Assembly: GCF_039888675.1 (NCBI RefSeq)
Contig: NZ_JBDQQR010000003.1
Coordinates: 62,001 to 126,000, forward strand
From: Mesorhizobium sp. CAU 1732
Lineage (GTDB): Bacteria > Pseudomonadota > Alphaproteobacteria > Rhizobiales > Rhizobiaceae
Direction of reading: 5' to 3'
Length of the DNA: 64,000 bases
Shown here: positions 26,281-35,529 of the stretch, piece after piece
Numbering within the stretch: position 1 is the first letter of the stretch
How the letters are laid out: each line of letters begins with the position of its first letter
The notes under the pieces: model-generated
The model's database searches: none
Told to the model about the DNA's origin: nothing
What the model saw: the letters and a program-made list of their open reading frames with translations, nothing else
Translations under genes and position numbers: made by a program

Positions 26281-27501
26281 TTGACCGACGCGACGATGGG
26301 CGTCTCCCGCCACACCGCCCAGAGCACAGTTTTCCCGATCATCCTTGCGGTGAGCGTCTGCCACCTCCTTAACGACGTGATGCAGTCGCTCCTGGCGGCG
26401 ATCTATCCGATGCTGAAGGAGGATTACGCGCTCGACTTCTGGCAGATCGGCCTGCTGACCCTGACCTTCCAGGTCACGGCCTCGCTGCTCCAGCCGGCAA
26501 TCGGCTTCTACACGGACAAGCGGCCGATGCCGCAGTCTCTGCCCTTCGGCATGGCCTCGACCATGTTGGGGCTGTTCCTGCTGGCCTTCGCGACGACCTA
26601 CCCGCTGCTTCTGGCCGGCGCCGCACTGATCGGCATCGGCTCGGCCATCTTCCATCCCGAAGCGTCGCGCGTCGCACGCCTCGCTTCCGGCGGGCGCTAC
26701 GGCCTTGCGCAGTCGCTGTTTCAGGTCGGCGGCAATTTCGGCACGGCCATCGGCCCGCTGCTCGCAGCCTTCATCGTGGTACCGCGCGGACAGGGCAGCG
26801 TTGCCTGGTTCTCGCTGATTGCGCTGATCGGCATGCTCATTTTGTGGCGTGTGGGAGGCTGGTACAGCCGCTACCAGATCGCCAATGCGGGACGGCCAGC
26901 ACCGGACATGACACTTCCCTTCGGCCGCAGGCGCGTGATCTTCGCGATCGTGGTGCTGGCGATCCTCGTCTTCACCAAGAACATCTACACGGCGAGCGTG
27001 ACGAGCTATTACACCTTCTTCCTGATCGAGAAGTTCGACGTGACGGTGCAGCAATCGCAGTTGATGCTGTTCCTGTTCCTGGGCGCGATGGCTCTGGGCA
27101 CGGTGCTGGGCGGTCCGATCGGTGACCGGATCGGTTCCAAGACGGTGATCTGGTTCTCGATCCTCGGCGTCCTGCCTTTCACGCTCGCTTTGCCCTACGC
27201 GGATCTGTTCTGGAGCGGGATCCTGTCGTTCATCATCGGGGTGATCCTCGCCTCGGCCTTCCCGGCGATCGTGGTCTTCGCGCAGGAACTCGTTCCCGGT
27301 CGCGTCGGCATGATCGCGGGTATCTTCTTCGGCTTCGCCTTCGGCATGGGTGGCATCGCCGCCGCCGTCCTGGGCGTGATGGCTGACGCGAAGGGCATCG
27401 AATATGTCTATTGGATCTGCTCGTACCTGCCCTTCCTCGGGCTGCTCACCATCTTCCTGCCAAGCATGAAGGAACTTCATTCGAGCGCTGGCCCTGCCTG
27501 A
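26281..27501 (+). CDS. MFS transporter, fosmidomycin-resistance (Fsr) type
   Basis: A 406-residue major facilitator with about twelve helices. CHLLNDVMQSLLAAIYP near the N-terminus and GSAIFHPEASRVARLASGGRYGLAQS are characteristic of Fsr-type exporters. They export fosmidomycin and related compounds when overexpressed; the natural substrate is unknown. The TTG at 26281 has GGAG 8 nt upstream and is preferred, with the ATG at 26296 as alternative. The divergent AraC gene is the likely regulator. Confidence 0.88.
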   Translation: MTDATMGVSRHTAQSTVFPIILAVSVCHLLNDVMQSLLAAIYPMLKEDYALDFWQIGLLTLTFQVTASLLQPAIGFYTDKRPMPQSLPFGMASTMLGLFLLAFATTYPLLLAGAALIGIGSAIFHPEASRVARLASGGRYGLAQSLFQVGGNFGTAIGPLLAAFIVVPRGQGSVAWFSLIALIGMLILWRVGGWYSRYQIANAGRPAPDMTLPFGRRRVIFAIVVLAILVFTKNIYTASVTSYYTFFLIEKFDVTVQQSQLMLFLFLGAMALGTVLGGPIGDRIGSKTVIWFSILGVLPFTLALPYADLFWSGILSFIIGVILASAFPAIVVFAQELVPGRVGMIAGIFFGFAFGMGGIAAAVLGVMADAKGIEYVYWICSYLPFLGLLTIFLPSMKELHSSAGPA

Positions 27502-27649
27502 GGCCAGCGTCTTTCATGATGCGGATATTCCAAAACACCCGTCGCCGACTCGATGTTGGGGATTTGCAACCATTTCTGGTTGAATCCATTTGCAACCGCT
27601 GCCTGCTTCTGCCTCATTGATAATGGAGAGGTTCGAAGGAGGAATACGC

Positions 27650-27991
27650 ATGATTTCGATGAGGGCGGCGCTGGCCTGCGCAACGGTTGTGGTTCTTTCC
27701 GGCTGCGTGTCGCAGGCAAGCTATGACACGAGCCGCGAGGCGCTTCGGGGGAGCCCCGCCCTGCGCACCGATTTCATCAACAACTGCGTCTCGAACATCA
27801 GCCGCAAGTCCCTGGCCCAGCGACAGGCCATGGCGAAGCTCATGAATACGTCCGTGCGAAACACACCCAGCGTGTACTGCCGGCGTGTCACGAATGGCAT
27901 CACCTCGGGACGCATGACGCGCGACGACATGAATGCGGCAGCGCGCGGACAGGTCACACCGGCAGCGGTGCGGGTTCTACAGGGACGATAG
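27650..27991 (+). CDS. Small predicted lipoprotein
   Basis: A 113-residue protein with a short signal peptide and lipobox LSGC (C19). A perfect AAGGAGG ribosome site lies 6 nt upstream of the ATG at 27650, which decides the start. The rest contains three further cysteines, including one in NNCVSNIS and one in VYCRRVTNG, so disulfides in the periplasm are possible. No family was recognised. Confidence 0.78.
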   Translation: MISMRAALACATVVVLSGCVSQASYDTSREALRGSPALRTDFINNCVSNISRKSLAQRQAMAKLMNTSVRNTPSVYCRRVTNGITSGRMTRDDMNAAARGQVTPAAVRVLQGR

Positions 27992-28038
27992 GCTTTCGCG
28001 GCCATCGCGTTTCGTCCGGGACGCGGCTTGCCCGGCTG

Positions 28039-28989
28039 TTACTCGCCTTGGCTGGCCGCCTCACCATGCTCCTGACTGAGCCGGCCTTCCGCTTGGACTT
28101 CCATCCCCTTCTCCGGCAGATAGGTCGGGCCGACCAGGCGGACCTTCCGTTCGGCGCTCCGGTCCGGCTTATCGGCGTCCTTGACGGACGATACCTGCTG
28201 CCTGTCGACGGCCGGCCTGAAGGTGGGGGTCGGGATCATGGCGTTCTCTAGATTGCGAGGTGTGACAGTTCGCGCCCTCATTTCATCGACGTGGGCAAAG
28301 TAGCGTGACCAGTTGCAGGACTTGAAATCCTCATCGGTCTGGTAGCGGAAAGCGGTCGGCAACTCGCTATAGGGCTTCTTCGTCTCGACCGAGACCATTT
28401 CCTCCGTCTCCTGCTCGGCATTGTCGAGCCGGTAGAGCGCCATCGTCTTGTCCTGGCAGATGAAGCGGCACTGGTCCAACGCCTCCTCGGCGTAGTCGCT
28501 CTTGTTGAATTGCGATTGCGGCGCCGGGAAGAGGTAGCCGTCGGAAGGCCGCACGCAGTAATGAAGCGCGCCGGTATGGTCGCCGCCCGATCTCTGCTGC
28601 TTCGGCGCCTTGACGAGCCTTTCCTGTTGCCGTGGCTGTCGTGTCCCTTCGCATCCCAGCGATCGATATCTGGCCTGCAACGCGGCAGCCGACGCGCCGC
28701 CGCCGCTCTGCGCCGCCTTGCGCTCCATGTTGGCGCGCCGCTGTGCGAGCCCATGGCACGCATTGAAGAAGCCGCCGGCAGCCACTTTCTCCGCCGTGCA
28801 TCCGCGTTGTCTTTCCAGTCCGCGGATGGCGGCGATCTGTCCGCGAAGTTGGGTCGCCTGTGAGGTCGAAGCGCCTGCAGCCGCCCGAATCTGGCTTGCG
28901 AGACTCGAGCAGCGATCGGCCAGGGCCGATCCGGGGCTCCAGAGCAATGTGAGGCTAAGAGTCGAAATCACGATCCATGGGCGACGCAT
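28039..28989 (-). CDS. DUF2865 domain-containing exported protein
   Basis: A 316-residue protein with a predicted signal peptide (SPGSALA, cleaved near residue 24). The DUF2865 hallmark HYCVRPSDGYLFP and CRFICQ with regularly placed cysteines is present near the middle. DUF2865 proteins are restricted to Hyphomicrobiales and their function is unknown. The start at 28989 is chosen for the signal peptide; an ATG at 29037 would add 16 residues without a ribosome site. The remnant of an SH3 gene lies just upstream. Confidence 0.83.
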   Translation of the reverse strand: MRRPWIVISTLSLTLLWSPGSALADRCSSLASQIRAAAGASTSQATQLRGQIAAIRGLERQRGCTAEKVAAGGFFNACHGLAQRRANMERKAAQSGGGASAAALQARYRSLGCEGTRQPRQQERLVKAPKQQRSGGDHTGALHYCVRPSDGYLFPAPQSQFNKSDYAEEALDQCRFICQDKTMALYRLDNAEQETEEMVSVETKKPYSELPTAFRYQTDEDFKSCNWSRYFAHVDEMRARTVTPRNLENAMIPTPTFRPAVDRQQVSSVKDADKPDRSAERKVRLVGPTYLPEKGMEVQAEGRLSQEHGEAASQGE

Positions 28990-29547
28990 GACTTGAAACC
29001 ACCCTGTGCTTCGGAAGGACATGACGTGGTCGGACATCCGGGCAGGCCGTTGAACGAGAGGTCGAAGCGGGCCTGCTCAGGATCGAATCCGTATCGATCT
29101 GGCCACGAGAGGATCGTAGCGAAACGTGGAACCCGTTTTTTGACGCAAGGCTGTCCGGTCCCATGGCAAATCCCTCAACGGGTTGAGGACGCGGCGGACG
29201 GGGTCGGTGGCCGCCATAGGGAGGACGAGGCCGATGGCCCCACTCGGGAGGTCTCTGACGTTCGAGACGCCAATGAGGTGGACGATGGGCACGCGCTATG
29301 ATCGTCACCCCGATATGTGGCCCGACATGGATGATCGGTCGTCGGCGGTTCTGATAAACCGCCTGACGGTAGCCGCGAATGGTGACGGATGCCCCCGCCG
29401 GGATGGTTGCCATCCGTCCGTATTCGGTTCCGAGGCCGGCGCGCATGTTCACGTTCCGGTGGTATAGGCGTTGGCGGCTTCGGCCAGAGAAGGCAACGAA
29501 ATCGCCACGAGCAGCGCAGGCGGCGCCGCGAAGCGTCCTGTCCGCAT
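28955..29547 (-). pseudogene. Frameshifted SH3-domain (BcsSH3) exported protein gene
   Basis: From an ATG at 29547, with GAGG 7 nt upstream, 32 codons encode a clean signal peptide (ALLVAISLPSLAEA, then ANAYTTG) and then a stop. The rest of the protein (NVNMRAGLGTEYG..ATIPAGASVTIRG) continues in another frame and is open to 28955. One A added at GGAACGTG (about 29453-29456) would restore the expected TTGNVNMRAG. The SH3 core that normally follows VTIRG (about 25 residues with GYRWCDV and GWVSA-type elements) is also missing; the sequence jumps to QAVYQNRRRP. Two defects support gene decay over a sequencing error. Confidence 0.75.
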
Positions 29548-29618
29548 CTTCAATCCTCGTAATCAGTCGTCGCCTCCCGCGCGAGGCGACGACGTCTGCA
29601 TTCATTCACAAAATACGA

Positions 29619-30059
29619 TCAGTCCTTCAGGTCGGCGGGCACCTTGCCGCCATTCTCCGCGAGTTTCTTCATGAGCGCCTTGTGAAGCCAGACATTCATC
29701 GTCGCGGAATCGCCGGTATCGCCGGTGTAGTTCAACTCCTTCGCCAACTCCTTGCGGGCACCGAGGCTGCTGTCGAGGTCGAGCGCCTTCATGAGATCGA
29801 CGATCGAGGTCCGCCAGTTGAGCTTCTGGCCCTTCGCGGCCACGGCTTTTTCGAGAACCGCGGCGACATCTACCGGCCCCGACGGAGCGGCTGGTGCCTG
29901 CGGCGCGGGAGCAGCCTGCGCCGAAGTCTGGCCGGCAGGCGCCCCCGGCGCTGGCGCGGTGGACTTGGCCTCGGGCGCTCCTCCTGGTGTTGAGGTCGGC
30001 GCCGCCGCCGCGGTGGCGCTACCGAAGATCGCACCCTTGATCCTGTCGAATATTCCCAT
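29619..30059 (-). CDS. DUF3597 domain-containing protein
   Basis: A 146-residue protein. It begins MGIFDRIKGAIFG, typical of the family, followed by a Pro/Ala linker and the C-terminal DUF3597 domain with LNWRTSIVDLMKALDLDSSLGARKELAKEL. No activity is known. It is preceded by the small glycine-rich protein gene at 30099-30398 on the same strand with a 39-nt gap, so the two are probably cotranscribed. Confidence 0.9.
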   Translation of the reverse strand: MGIFDRIKGAIFGSATAAAAPTSTPGGAPEAKSTAPAPGAPAGQTSAQAAPAPQAPAAPSGPVDVAAVLEKAVAAKGQKLNWRTSIVDLMKALDLDSSLGARKELAKELNYTGDTGDSATMNVWLHKALMKKLAENGGKVPADLKD

Positions 30060-30098
30060 TGGAAAGCCTCCTTGATGTCTGCTCTGAACCGTGCGCGA

Positions 30099-30398
30099 TC
30101 AGGTGCGCGCGGTCAGAAGCTTGTTTTTGATCAGGCCGACGACGACCTGAACGATGGCGCCGGCGACGCCGCCACCAACAAGTTGACCCGCCATGGCCGC
30201 CAAGTCAAAGCCGCCGGCTCCAGCCGTGGCTGCACCCGCTCCGCCGAGCAACACGCCCAGAAGCTGGCCGCCACCGACACCGCCGACCGCTCCGGCGATG
30301 AGGTTGCCGATATTTCCAAGATCGGAATCCTTGACGACCTTGCCTCCGGCCGTACCGCCGACAGCACCGCCGATCAATTGCGCGATAATGGCTTCCAT
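30099..30398 (-). CDS. Small glycine-rich hydrophobic protein (paralogue of 5119-5412)
   Basis: A 99-residue Gly/Ala/Val/Leu-rich protein with repeated GG pairs and a basic end (KNKLLTART). It shares with the protein at 5119-5412 the pattern GAVGGVGGGQLLGVLLGG, similar length and a basic tail. No function is known; a membrane-inserted or oligomerising glycine-zipper is the simplest reading. It starts a two-gene unit with DUF3597. Confidence 0.62.
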   Translation of the reverse strand: MEAIIAQLIGGAVGGTAGGKVVKDSDLGNIGNLIAGAVGGVGGGQLLGVLLGGAGAATAGAGGFDLAAMAGQLVGGGVAGAIVQVVVGLIKNKLLTART

Positions 30399-30941
30399 CG
30401 ATAGTCCTCCATTGTGATCATCGATCCGCTGACCTCAGCGGATCATGGATGATGACGGCATCGGGTTTCGGTTGGCTGCTGACGAAATCGCGGTTGCCGG
30501 AGGAAGCGAGGACGAAGGTAGCGCTCGCGAACAACACGCCATCGTAGGGCGCGTGTCTGGAAGCAGGATGATATGCCGCATCGGCCTTTTCCAACACCAC
30601 CAACGTCCAGCTCACGCTGGTACCGCACCTGCCTTACCCAAGGGCAAGACTACACACGGCATCGAATGCAACGCAACCACAAAATTGACGAAATTTAGCC
30701 ACGTTCCCAGGCGGTTCTGTCAGCCGGAACGTAGGGAAAAGAAAAAAGCGTTTTCAATAGCTTATGCTCACACCCGCCCCAAACGCGGCGCCGACATTGG
30801 AATGCGTCTCGGCCACATTTAAGACACATTCATACAACTCCCGGTCTTGTCCGGCACACGCGGAACCATGAACTGGCCGTGTCTGTAGGGTCCGAACGTG
30901 CGTAAGCGGTATCGCCGCGAGCGGTTCGTGTCGGCGGCCGA
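30399..30941. other. Intergenic stretch with no clear gene
   Basis: These 543 bases separate the glycine-rich protein gene from the cupin gene, both on the minus strand. ORFs at 30418-30615 (minus) and 30445-30822 (plus) have no ribosome site or family character. The A/T content rises around 30650-30840. It presumably holds the promoter of the glycine-rich/DUF3597 unit and the 3' end of the cupin transcript. Confidence 0.35.
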
Positions 30942-31337
30942 CTATCCTCGAAACTGTTCGTCGGTAACCGGCTCCATCCACTCCACGGCCGTGCCGTCGA
31001 GGGCCTCCTGCATGGCGATATGCGTCATCGCTGTGTCCGGCCCGGCGCCGTGCCAGTGCTTCTCGCCGGGTGGAATCCAGAGCGTGTCGCCGGGATGCAG
31101 GTCGATGATCGGCTCGCCATCGCGCTGGGCACGGCCAAAGCCCGAGACGACATGGAGCGTCTGCCCGAGCGGATGCGTGTGCCAGTTCGTGCGCGCACCG
31201 GGCTCGAAACGGACGGTGACCGCGCGCAGACGCGCCGGCTCCGGCGCCTCGACGATCGGCTCCTGCCAGACCCTGCCGGTAAACCAGTCCGTCGGCGCCA
31301 GCCTGTTGGGCCGGGATCCGTTCTTGAAGTGTTCCAT
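30942..31337 (-). CDS. Cupin domain protein
   Basis: A 131-residue single-domain beta-barrel protein. The first cupin motif NWHTHPLGQTLHVVSG supplies metal ligands His-His-Gln; the second is PGDTLWIPPGEKHWHGAGP. It resembles small cupins annotated as (R)-mandelonitrile lyase or carboxymuconolactone decarboxylase-associated proteins, so a specific reaction cannot be assigned. The ATG at 31337 has a GAGGA site nearby; the upstream extension to 31376 is not needed. Confidence 0.88.
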   Translation of the reverse strand: MEHFKNGSRPNRLAPTDWFTGRVWQEPIVEAPEPARLRAVTVRFEPGARTNWHTHPLGQTLHVVSGFGRAQRDGEPIIDLHPGDTLWIPPGEKHWHGAGPDTAMTHIAMQEALDGTAVEWMEPVTDEQFRG

Positions 31338-31429
31338 GGTCGTTCCTCGTTCTGGAATCGTGGCCCACCTTGCCATTGCGTGGCGGATGGGCCAAGCAGA
31401 ACAGTGGGAATACCCGCAAGCAACCTTTC

Positions 31430-31458
31430 TTGCGCTTGACAGCCTCTTCGGCTATAGG
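31430..31458 (+). promoter_or_regulatory. Possible promoter upstream of rplY
   Basis: TTGCGC (31430-31435) and TATAGG (31453-31458) are 17 nt apart. A better -35 hexamer, TTGACA at 31436-31441, sits too close to this -10. The leader to rplY would be about 180 nt and contains the palindromic repeat at 31513-31560. Confidence 0.35.
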
Positions 31459-31512
31459 ACCGCCACCCGCGTAGACACCCTTGGAGGCACCGCGGATGGG
31501 AGCGGCCACGTC

Positions 31513-31560
31513 GCGTGATCCTGAAAAGTGGTTTACCGGTTTTCGGACAAGATCATGCGC
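31513..31560. repeat. Intergenic palindromic repeat, rhizobial type
   Basis: A 48-nt imperfect palindrome in the leader of rplY. It has TGATC...GAAAAGTGG on the left and CGGTTTTCGGACAAGATCATG on the right around a TACCGG centre. Elements with CCGAAAAGTGG / CGGTTTTCGG arms are widespread intergenic repeats in Hyphomicrobiales, as I recall them. Only one copy was noticed in this window. Confidence 0.6.
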
Positions 31561-31640
31561 CAGCAAATGGCCGCTTTCGACGTTTTCGGATCGGCTACGC
31601 CGCCCGGGGACGCTCCAGTATCGAAACGAAAGGAAATGCC

Positions 31641-32288
31641 ATGAGCGAGACATACGAGCTCAAGGCCGAAGCGCGCGAAACGGTCGGTAAGGGGTCCGCC
31701 CGTGAACTTCGTCGCAACGGCAAAGTGCCAGCAGTCATCTACGGCGACAAGCAGACCCCGCTTGCCATCGCCCTGCCCTACAAGGAACTCTACTACAAGA
31801 TCCATGGCGGCGCATTCAAAACGACGATTGCTACGATCGACGTCGGCGGCAAGAAGATTCAGGTCCTGCCGAAGGACTACCAGCTCGACCCGGTCCGCGA
31901 CTTCCCGGTCCATGTCGACTTCCTGCGCGTCAGCAAGAACACCGTCGTCACGGTCAACATCCCCGTTCACTTCCTGAACGAGGAGAAGTCCCCCGGTATC
32001 AAGCGTGGCGGTGTCCTGAACATCGTTCGCCACGACATCGAAGCGCATGTTCCGGCCAACAAGATTCCTGACTTCATCGAAGTCGATCTCACCGGCAAGG
32101 AAATCGGCGATTCGATCCACGTGTCCGCAGTGACCCTGCCGGAAGGCGTTGAGCCGACGATCACCGACCGCGACTTCACCATCGCCACGATCGCCGCTCC
32201 TGCCGTGCTCCTCAGCGAAGACGAAGAAGCAGCCGAGGCGGACGACACGGCCAAGGACGAAGCTGAAGACGAGAAGGGCGAGGAGTAA
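31641..32288 (+). CDS. rplY: 50S ribosomal protein L25 (Ctc type)
   Basis: A 215-residue L25/TL5/Ctc protein that binds 5S rRNA. The N-terminal L25 domain ([24 protein letters not shown]) is followed by the Ctc C-terminal beta domain and an acidic tail ([10 protein letters not shown]). The start at 31641 has AAAGGAA 5-6 nt upstream; an in-frame extension to 31515 runs through the palindromic repeat and is rejected. It is followed by pth after 29 nt, a widely conserved pair. Confidence 0.96.
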   Translation: MSETYELKAEARETVGKGSARELRRNGKVPAVIYGDKQTPLAIALPYKELYYKIHGGAFKTTIATIDVGGKKIQVLPKDYQLDPVRDFPVHVDFLRVSKNTVVTVNIPVHFLNEEKSPGIKRGGVLNIVRHDIEAHVPANKIPDFIEVDLTGKEIGDSIHVSAVTLPEGVEPTITDRDFTIATIAAPAVLLSEDEEAAEADDTAKDEAEDEKGEE

Positions 32289-32317
32289 TCCTCTCTTTCG
32301 AGCCGGGAGAACCTGCC

Positions 32318-33028
32318 ATGCTGATCATCGCTGGCCTGGGAAATCCCGGCTCAAAATACGAGAACAACCGGCACAATGTCGGGTTCATGGCGGCGGAGGC
32401 AATTGCCCGCCGCCATTCGTTTTCCCCCTGGTCGAAGAAATTCCAGGGCCTGATTTCCGAAGGCCGCCTCGGCGACGAGAAGGTCCTGCTGATCAAGCCG
32501 CAGACCTTCATGAACGTATCCGGCCAGTCGGTCGGTGAAGCGTTGCGCTTCCACAAGCTCACCCCGTCCCAACTGATCGTCCTCTACGACGAACTCGATC
32601 TCGCGCCCGGCAAGGTGCGCATCAAGACCGGGGGCGGCGCGGGCGGGCACAACGGCATTCGCTCGATCGACGGCCATTGCGGCAAGGAGTACCGCCGCGT
32701 CCGCATCGGCATTGGCCATCCCGGCGTCAAGGAAATGGTCACCCACCATGTGCTGGGCGATTTCTCGAAGGCGGATCATGAATGGCTGGACCCACTGGTC
32801 GACGCCATCGCCGACAATGCGGAGTATCTCGTCCGCGGCGACGACAACGGCTTCATGAACAAGACGACCCTGGCCCTGCCCGGCGGCGAGCCGGAAAAGG
32901 CCCCGAAGCCTGCACCGAAACAGCAGAGCCACATTCGCCAGGCGCGCCCGGCGCAGTCTCCTGCCAAGGTTCCTGACACGGGTCCGATGGCCGCGATGCT
33001 AAGAAAGCTCTTTGGCAACAAGGAGTGA
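32318..33028 (+). CDS. pth: Peptidyl-tRNA hydrolase
   Basis: A 236-residue enzyme that frees tRNA from stalled peptidyl-t[20 protein letters not shown] with catalytic H22, the QTFMNVSG loop and [13 protein letters not shown] are all present. A Lys/Pro/Gln-rich C-terminal extension of about 45 residues goes beyond the core enzyme, which is usual in Hyphomicrobiales. It follows rplY and precedes a RibD-like reductase after 7 nt. Confidence 0.96.
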   Translation: MLIIAGLGNPGSKYENNRHNVGFMAAEAIARRHSFSPWSKKFQGLISEGRLGDEKVLLIKPQTFMNVSGQSVGEALRFHKLTPSQLIVLYDELDLAPGKVRIKTGGGAGGHNGIRSIDGHCGKEYRRVRIGIGHPGVKEMVTHHVLGDFSKADHEWLDPLVDAIADNAEYLVRGDDNGFMNKTTLALPGGEPEKAPKPAPKQQSHIRQARPAQSPAKVPDTGPMAAMLRKLFGNKE

Positions 33029-33035
33029 TTCCAGC

Positions 33036-33584
33036 ATGCCTCAGGATGACGTGATCTACATGTTCGCGATGAGTCTCGACGGCTATATCGCCCGCCCCGA
33101 CGGTTCCTTCGATTGGCTGGAAAGCTATCCCGCCAATGCCGATTTCGATTTCGACGCGTTCCTTGCCTCCGTGACCGGGATCGTTATGGGACGCGCTTCC
33201 TATGACGCAGCGCGCAGCAGCGGCGGATGGGACTACGCGGCCTGGCCCTGCGTCGTCGCGACAAGCCGCCCGATCGACGACGCGCCGGACGGCGTGGAGG
33301 CGGTGAGCGGCATCCCGGCACAGCTTCTGGACAGGCTGCGCGCGCGTGGCGCGACGGGGCGCATCTGGCTGTTCGGCGGCGGCGATCTTGCACGGCGGTT
33401 TCTCGACGCCGGCCTGCTCGATACGATCGAGATCGGGACGATTCCCGTGATCCTCGGCAAGGGCTTGCCCGCCTTTGGAGCGCCGGACAGCGACATCTGG
33501 CTCGACATGAATTTTGCTGCGCCACTTGCGAATGGCGCCGTGCATACCCAATACAGGGTCAGGACGCGCCGCGCGGAGGGTTGA
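33036..33584 (+). CDS. Dihydrofolate reductase-like (RibD C-terminal domain) protein
   Basis: A 182-residue NADPH-dependent reductase-fold protein. MSLDGYIARPDGSFDWL at the N-terminus and GGGDLARRFLDAGLLDTIEI near the C-terminus define the RibD_C / YyaP group. Activity is unknown in most members. The ATG at 33036 with AAGGAG 10 nt upstream is the start; a TTG at 33012 is rejected. It sits between pth and the ExoD gene, an insertion relative to the usual pth-ychF order. Confidence 0.88.
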   Translation: MPQDDVIYMFAMSLDGYIARPDGSFDWLESYPANADFDFDAFLASVTGIVMGRASYDAARSSGGWDYAAWPCVVATSRPIDDAPDGVEAVSGIPAQLLDRLRARGATGRIWLFGGGDLARRFLDAGLLDTIEIGTIPVILGKGLPAFGAPDSDIWLDMNFAAPLANGAVHTQYRVRTRRAEG

Positions 33585-33639
33585 TCTCCGCCGTTGGTCC
33601 CTCAGGCTCCTGGTGGCCATATTCAGTTTGGGGGCACCT

Positions 33640-34227
33640 GTGGCCGACGACGATCTGCAAAGCGTGACCGGTCTTCTCAAGCGTGTGGGGAATGCCGGCA
33701 ATGGCGGCGAGCGTGTCTCGGTCGCCGATATCATCGACGAGATCGGCGACAACGCTTTTGCGCCGCTTCTGCTCATTCCCGCCCTGGTGCTGATCAGCCC
33801 GATGAGCGCCATACCGGGCCTGTCATCTGCTTTCGGGCTCATCATGGCCCTCATTTCCCTGCAGATGGCGATCGGCGTCCGACGGCTCTGGCTTCCAGCG
33901 TTTCTGCGAAACCGATCCTTGGCGAAAAGCAAGCTCGACAAGGCCATTCGCTATCTCGAGCGCCCTGCGGCCTTCCTCGACCGGGTCACCAAGAAGCGCC
34001 TCAGCGCGCTGACCCGCTGGCCGCTCAGCATCATACCGGCGCTGATCTGCGTGGCCGCCGCTTCGGTGATCCCGTTCTTCGAACTGGTCCCCATGTCGTC
34101 GACGATCATCTCCACCGCGATCGCGCTGTTCGCGCTGGCGATGGTGACGCGCGACGGCCTTCTGCTCGTCTTCGGCCTGGTGGTGCTTGGCGGGGCGGGC
34201 TTTCTGGTGTGGAATCTTGCGACTTAG
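33640..34227 (+). CDS. ExoD family exopolysaccharide synthesis protein
   Basis: A 195-residue membrane protein with about four hydrophobic helices. The N-terminal segment VSVADIIDEIGDNAFAPLLLIPALVLISPMSAIPG and the later ALTRWPLSIIPALICVAAA are typical of ExoD, a protein needed for exopolysaccharide production and nodule invasion in Sinorhizobium. A GTG at 33640 after GGGGG is preferred as start; the open frame extends to 33514. The mechanism of ExoD is unknown. Confidence 0.85.
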   Translation: MADDDLQSVTGLLKRVGNAGNGGERVSVADIIDEIGDNAFAPLLLIPALVLISPMSAIPGLSSAFGLIMALISLQMAIGVRRLWLPAFLRNRSLAKSKLDKAIRYLERPAAFLDRVTKKRLSALTRWPLSIIPALICVAAASVIPFFELVPMSSTIISTAIALFALAMVTRDGLLLVFGLVVLGGAGFLVWNLAT

Positions 34228-34325
34228 GGCCCGTGGCGCGGGTCTTGTGCGCTCAGGGCTTGACGATGGTGGATGCCATCGCCCATAGCCCTGAGAAAAT
34301 TCCCGGCTTCCGATAGGATTACATC

Positions 34326-35429
34326 ATGGGCTTCAAATGCGGCATCGTTGGGCTGCCCAACGTCGGCAAGTCGACGCTGTTCAATGCGTTGACCAGAACC
34401 GCTGCCGCACAGGCGGCAAACTATCCGTTCTGCACGATCGAGCCCAACACCGGCGAAGTCGCCGTGCCCGACAAGCGATTGCAGGCGATCGCCGGCATCG
34501 CAAAGTCGAAGGAGATCATCCCGACCCGCATTTCCTTCGTGGATATTGCAGGCCTGGTGCGCGGCGCCTCCAAGGGCGAAGGACTGGGCAATCAGTTTCT
34601 CGCCAACATCCGCGAGGTGGATGCGATCGTCCACGTGCTGCGCTGCTTCGAGAATGACGACATCACGCATGTCGAGGGCCGCATCGACCCGGCCGCCGAC
34701 GCCGAGACGGTAGAGACCGAACTGATGCTGTCCGATCTCGAAAGCCTCGAACGCCGCATCCTGCAGGTGCGCAAGCGCGCGGCGAGCAAGGAAAAGGAGG
34801 CGATGACCCTCCTCCCCGTGATGGAACAGGCGTTGACGCTTCTTCAGGAGGGCAAGCCCGTCCGCATGATGCTCAAGGGCATCGCGGTCGAAGACCTCAA
34901 GATCCTGCAGGATCTCAACCTGCTGACGTCGAAGCCGGTTCTCTATGTCTGCAACGTCTCCGAAGAGGATGCCGCCAACGGCAACGAGCACACGCGTGCG
35001 GTCGATGCGATGGCGGAGAAGCAGGGCGCGCGCACCGTCGTCATCTCGGCCGCGATCGAGGCAGAGGTTGCGCAATTGCCCGACGACGAGGCGAAGGAGT
35101 TCCTGGACTCCATGGGGCTCGAGGAGCCGGGTCTCGATCGCCTCATCCGCGAGGGATACGCGCTGTTGAGCCTGATCACCTATTTCACGGCAGGCCCGAA
35201 GGAAACACGTGCCTGGACCGTCGAGAAGGGCTCGAAAGCCCCACAGGCAGCCGGCGTGATCCACACCGATTTCGAGCGTGGCTTCATCCGCGCCCAGACG
35301 ATCGCTTTCGACGACTATGTCGCGCTTGGCGGCGAAACGGCAGCCAAGGAGGCCGGCAAGGCGCGCGACGAGGGCAAGGAATATGTCGTGCAGGACGGCG
35401 ACGTGCTGCTCTTCAAGTTCAATACATAG
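34326..35429 (+). CDS. ychF: Ribosome-binding ATPase YchF
   Basis: A 367-residue Obg-like P-loop protein. G1 [14 protein letters not shown], the TGS-like [11 protein letters not shown]3 DIAGLVRGA and the unusual G4 NVSEED, which favours ATP over GTP, are present. The C-terminal TGS domain ends in [11 protein letters not shown]. It is a conserved stress-related ATPase that binds the ribosome. It is usually encoded next to pth. Confidence 0.97.
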   Translation: MGFKCGIVGLPNVGKSTLFNALTRTAAAQAANYPFCTIEPNTGEVAVPDKRLQAIAGIAKSKEIIPTRISFVDIAGLVRGASKGEGLGNQFLANIREVDAIVHVLRCFENDDITHVEGRIDPAADAETVETELMLSDLESLERRILQVRKRAASKEKEAMTLLPVMEQALTLLQEGKPVRMMLKGIAVEDLKILQDLNLLTSKPVLYVCNVSEEDAANGNEHTRAVDAMAEKQGARTVVISAAIEAEVAQLPDDEAKEFLDSMGLEEPGLDRLIREGYALLSLITYFTAGPKETRAWTVEKGSKAPQAAGVIHTDFERGFIRAQTIAFDDYVALGGETAAKEAGKARDEGKEYVVQDGDVLLFKFNT

Positions 35430-35529
35430 TGTCCCTCATCTGTTGACTTGATCTTGTCATCGAGCAGGCCTATCGCGGCCCGGCATACGCCTCGATCCGA
35501 TGGGCGTGCTGGATACGAAGGTGCGTGTC

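Noticed and set aside
26251..27480. 409-codon minus-strand ORF opposite the Fsr-type transporter
   Set aside because: Composition (His, Asp, Glu, Arg) is that of an antisense frame; the transporter is certain.
30418..30822. ORFs in the 30.4-30.9 kb gap
   Set aside because: No ribosome site, no domain and no conserved character.
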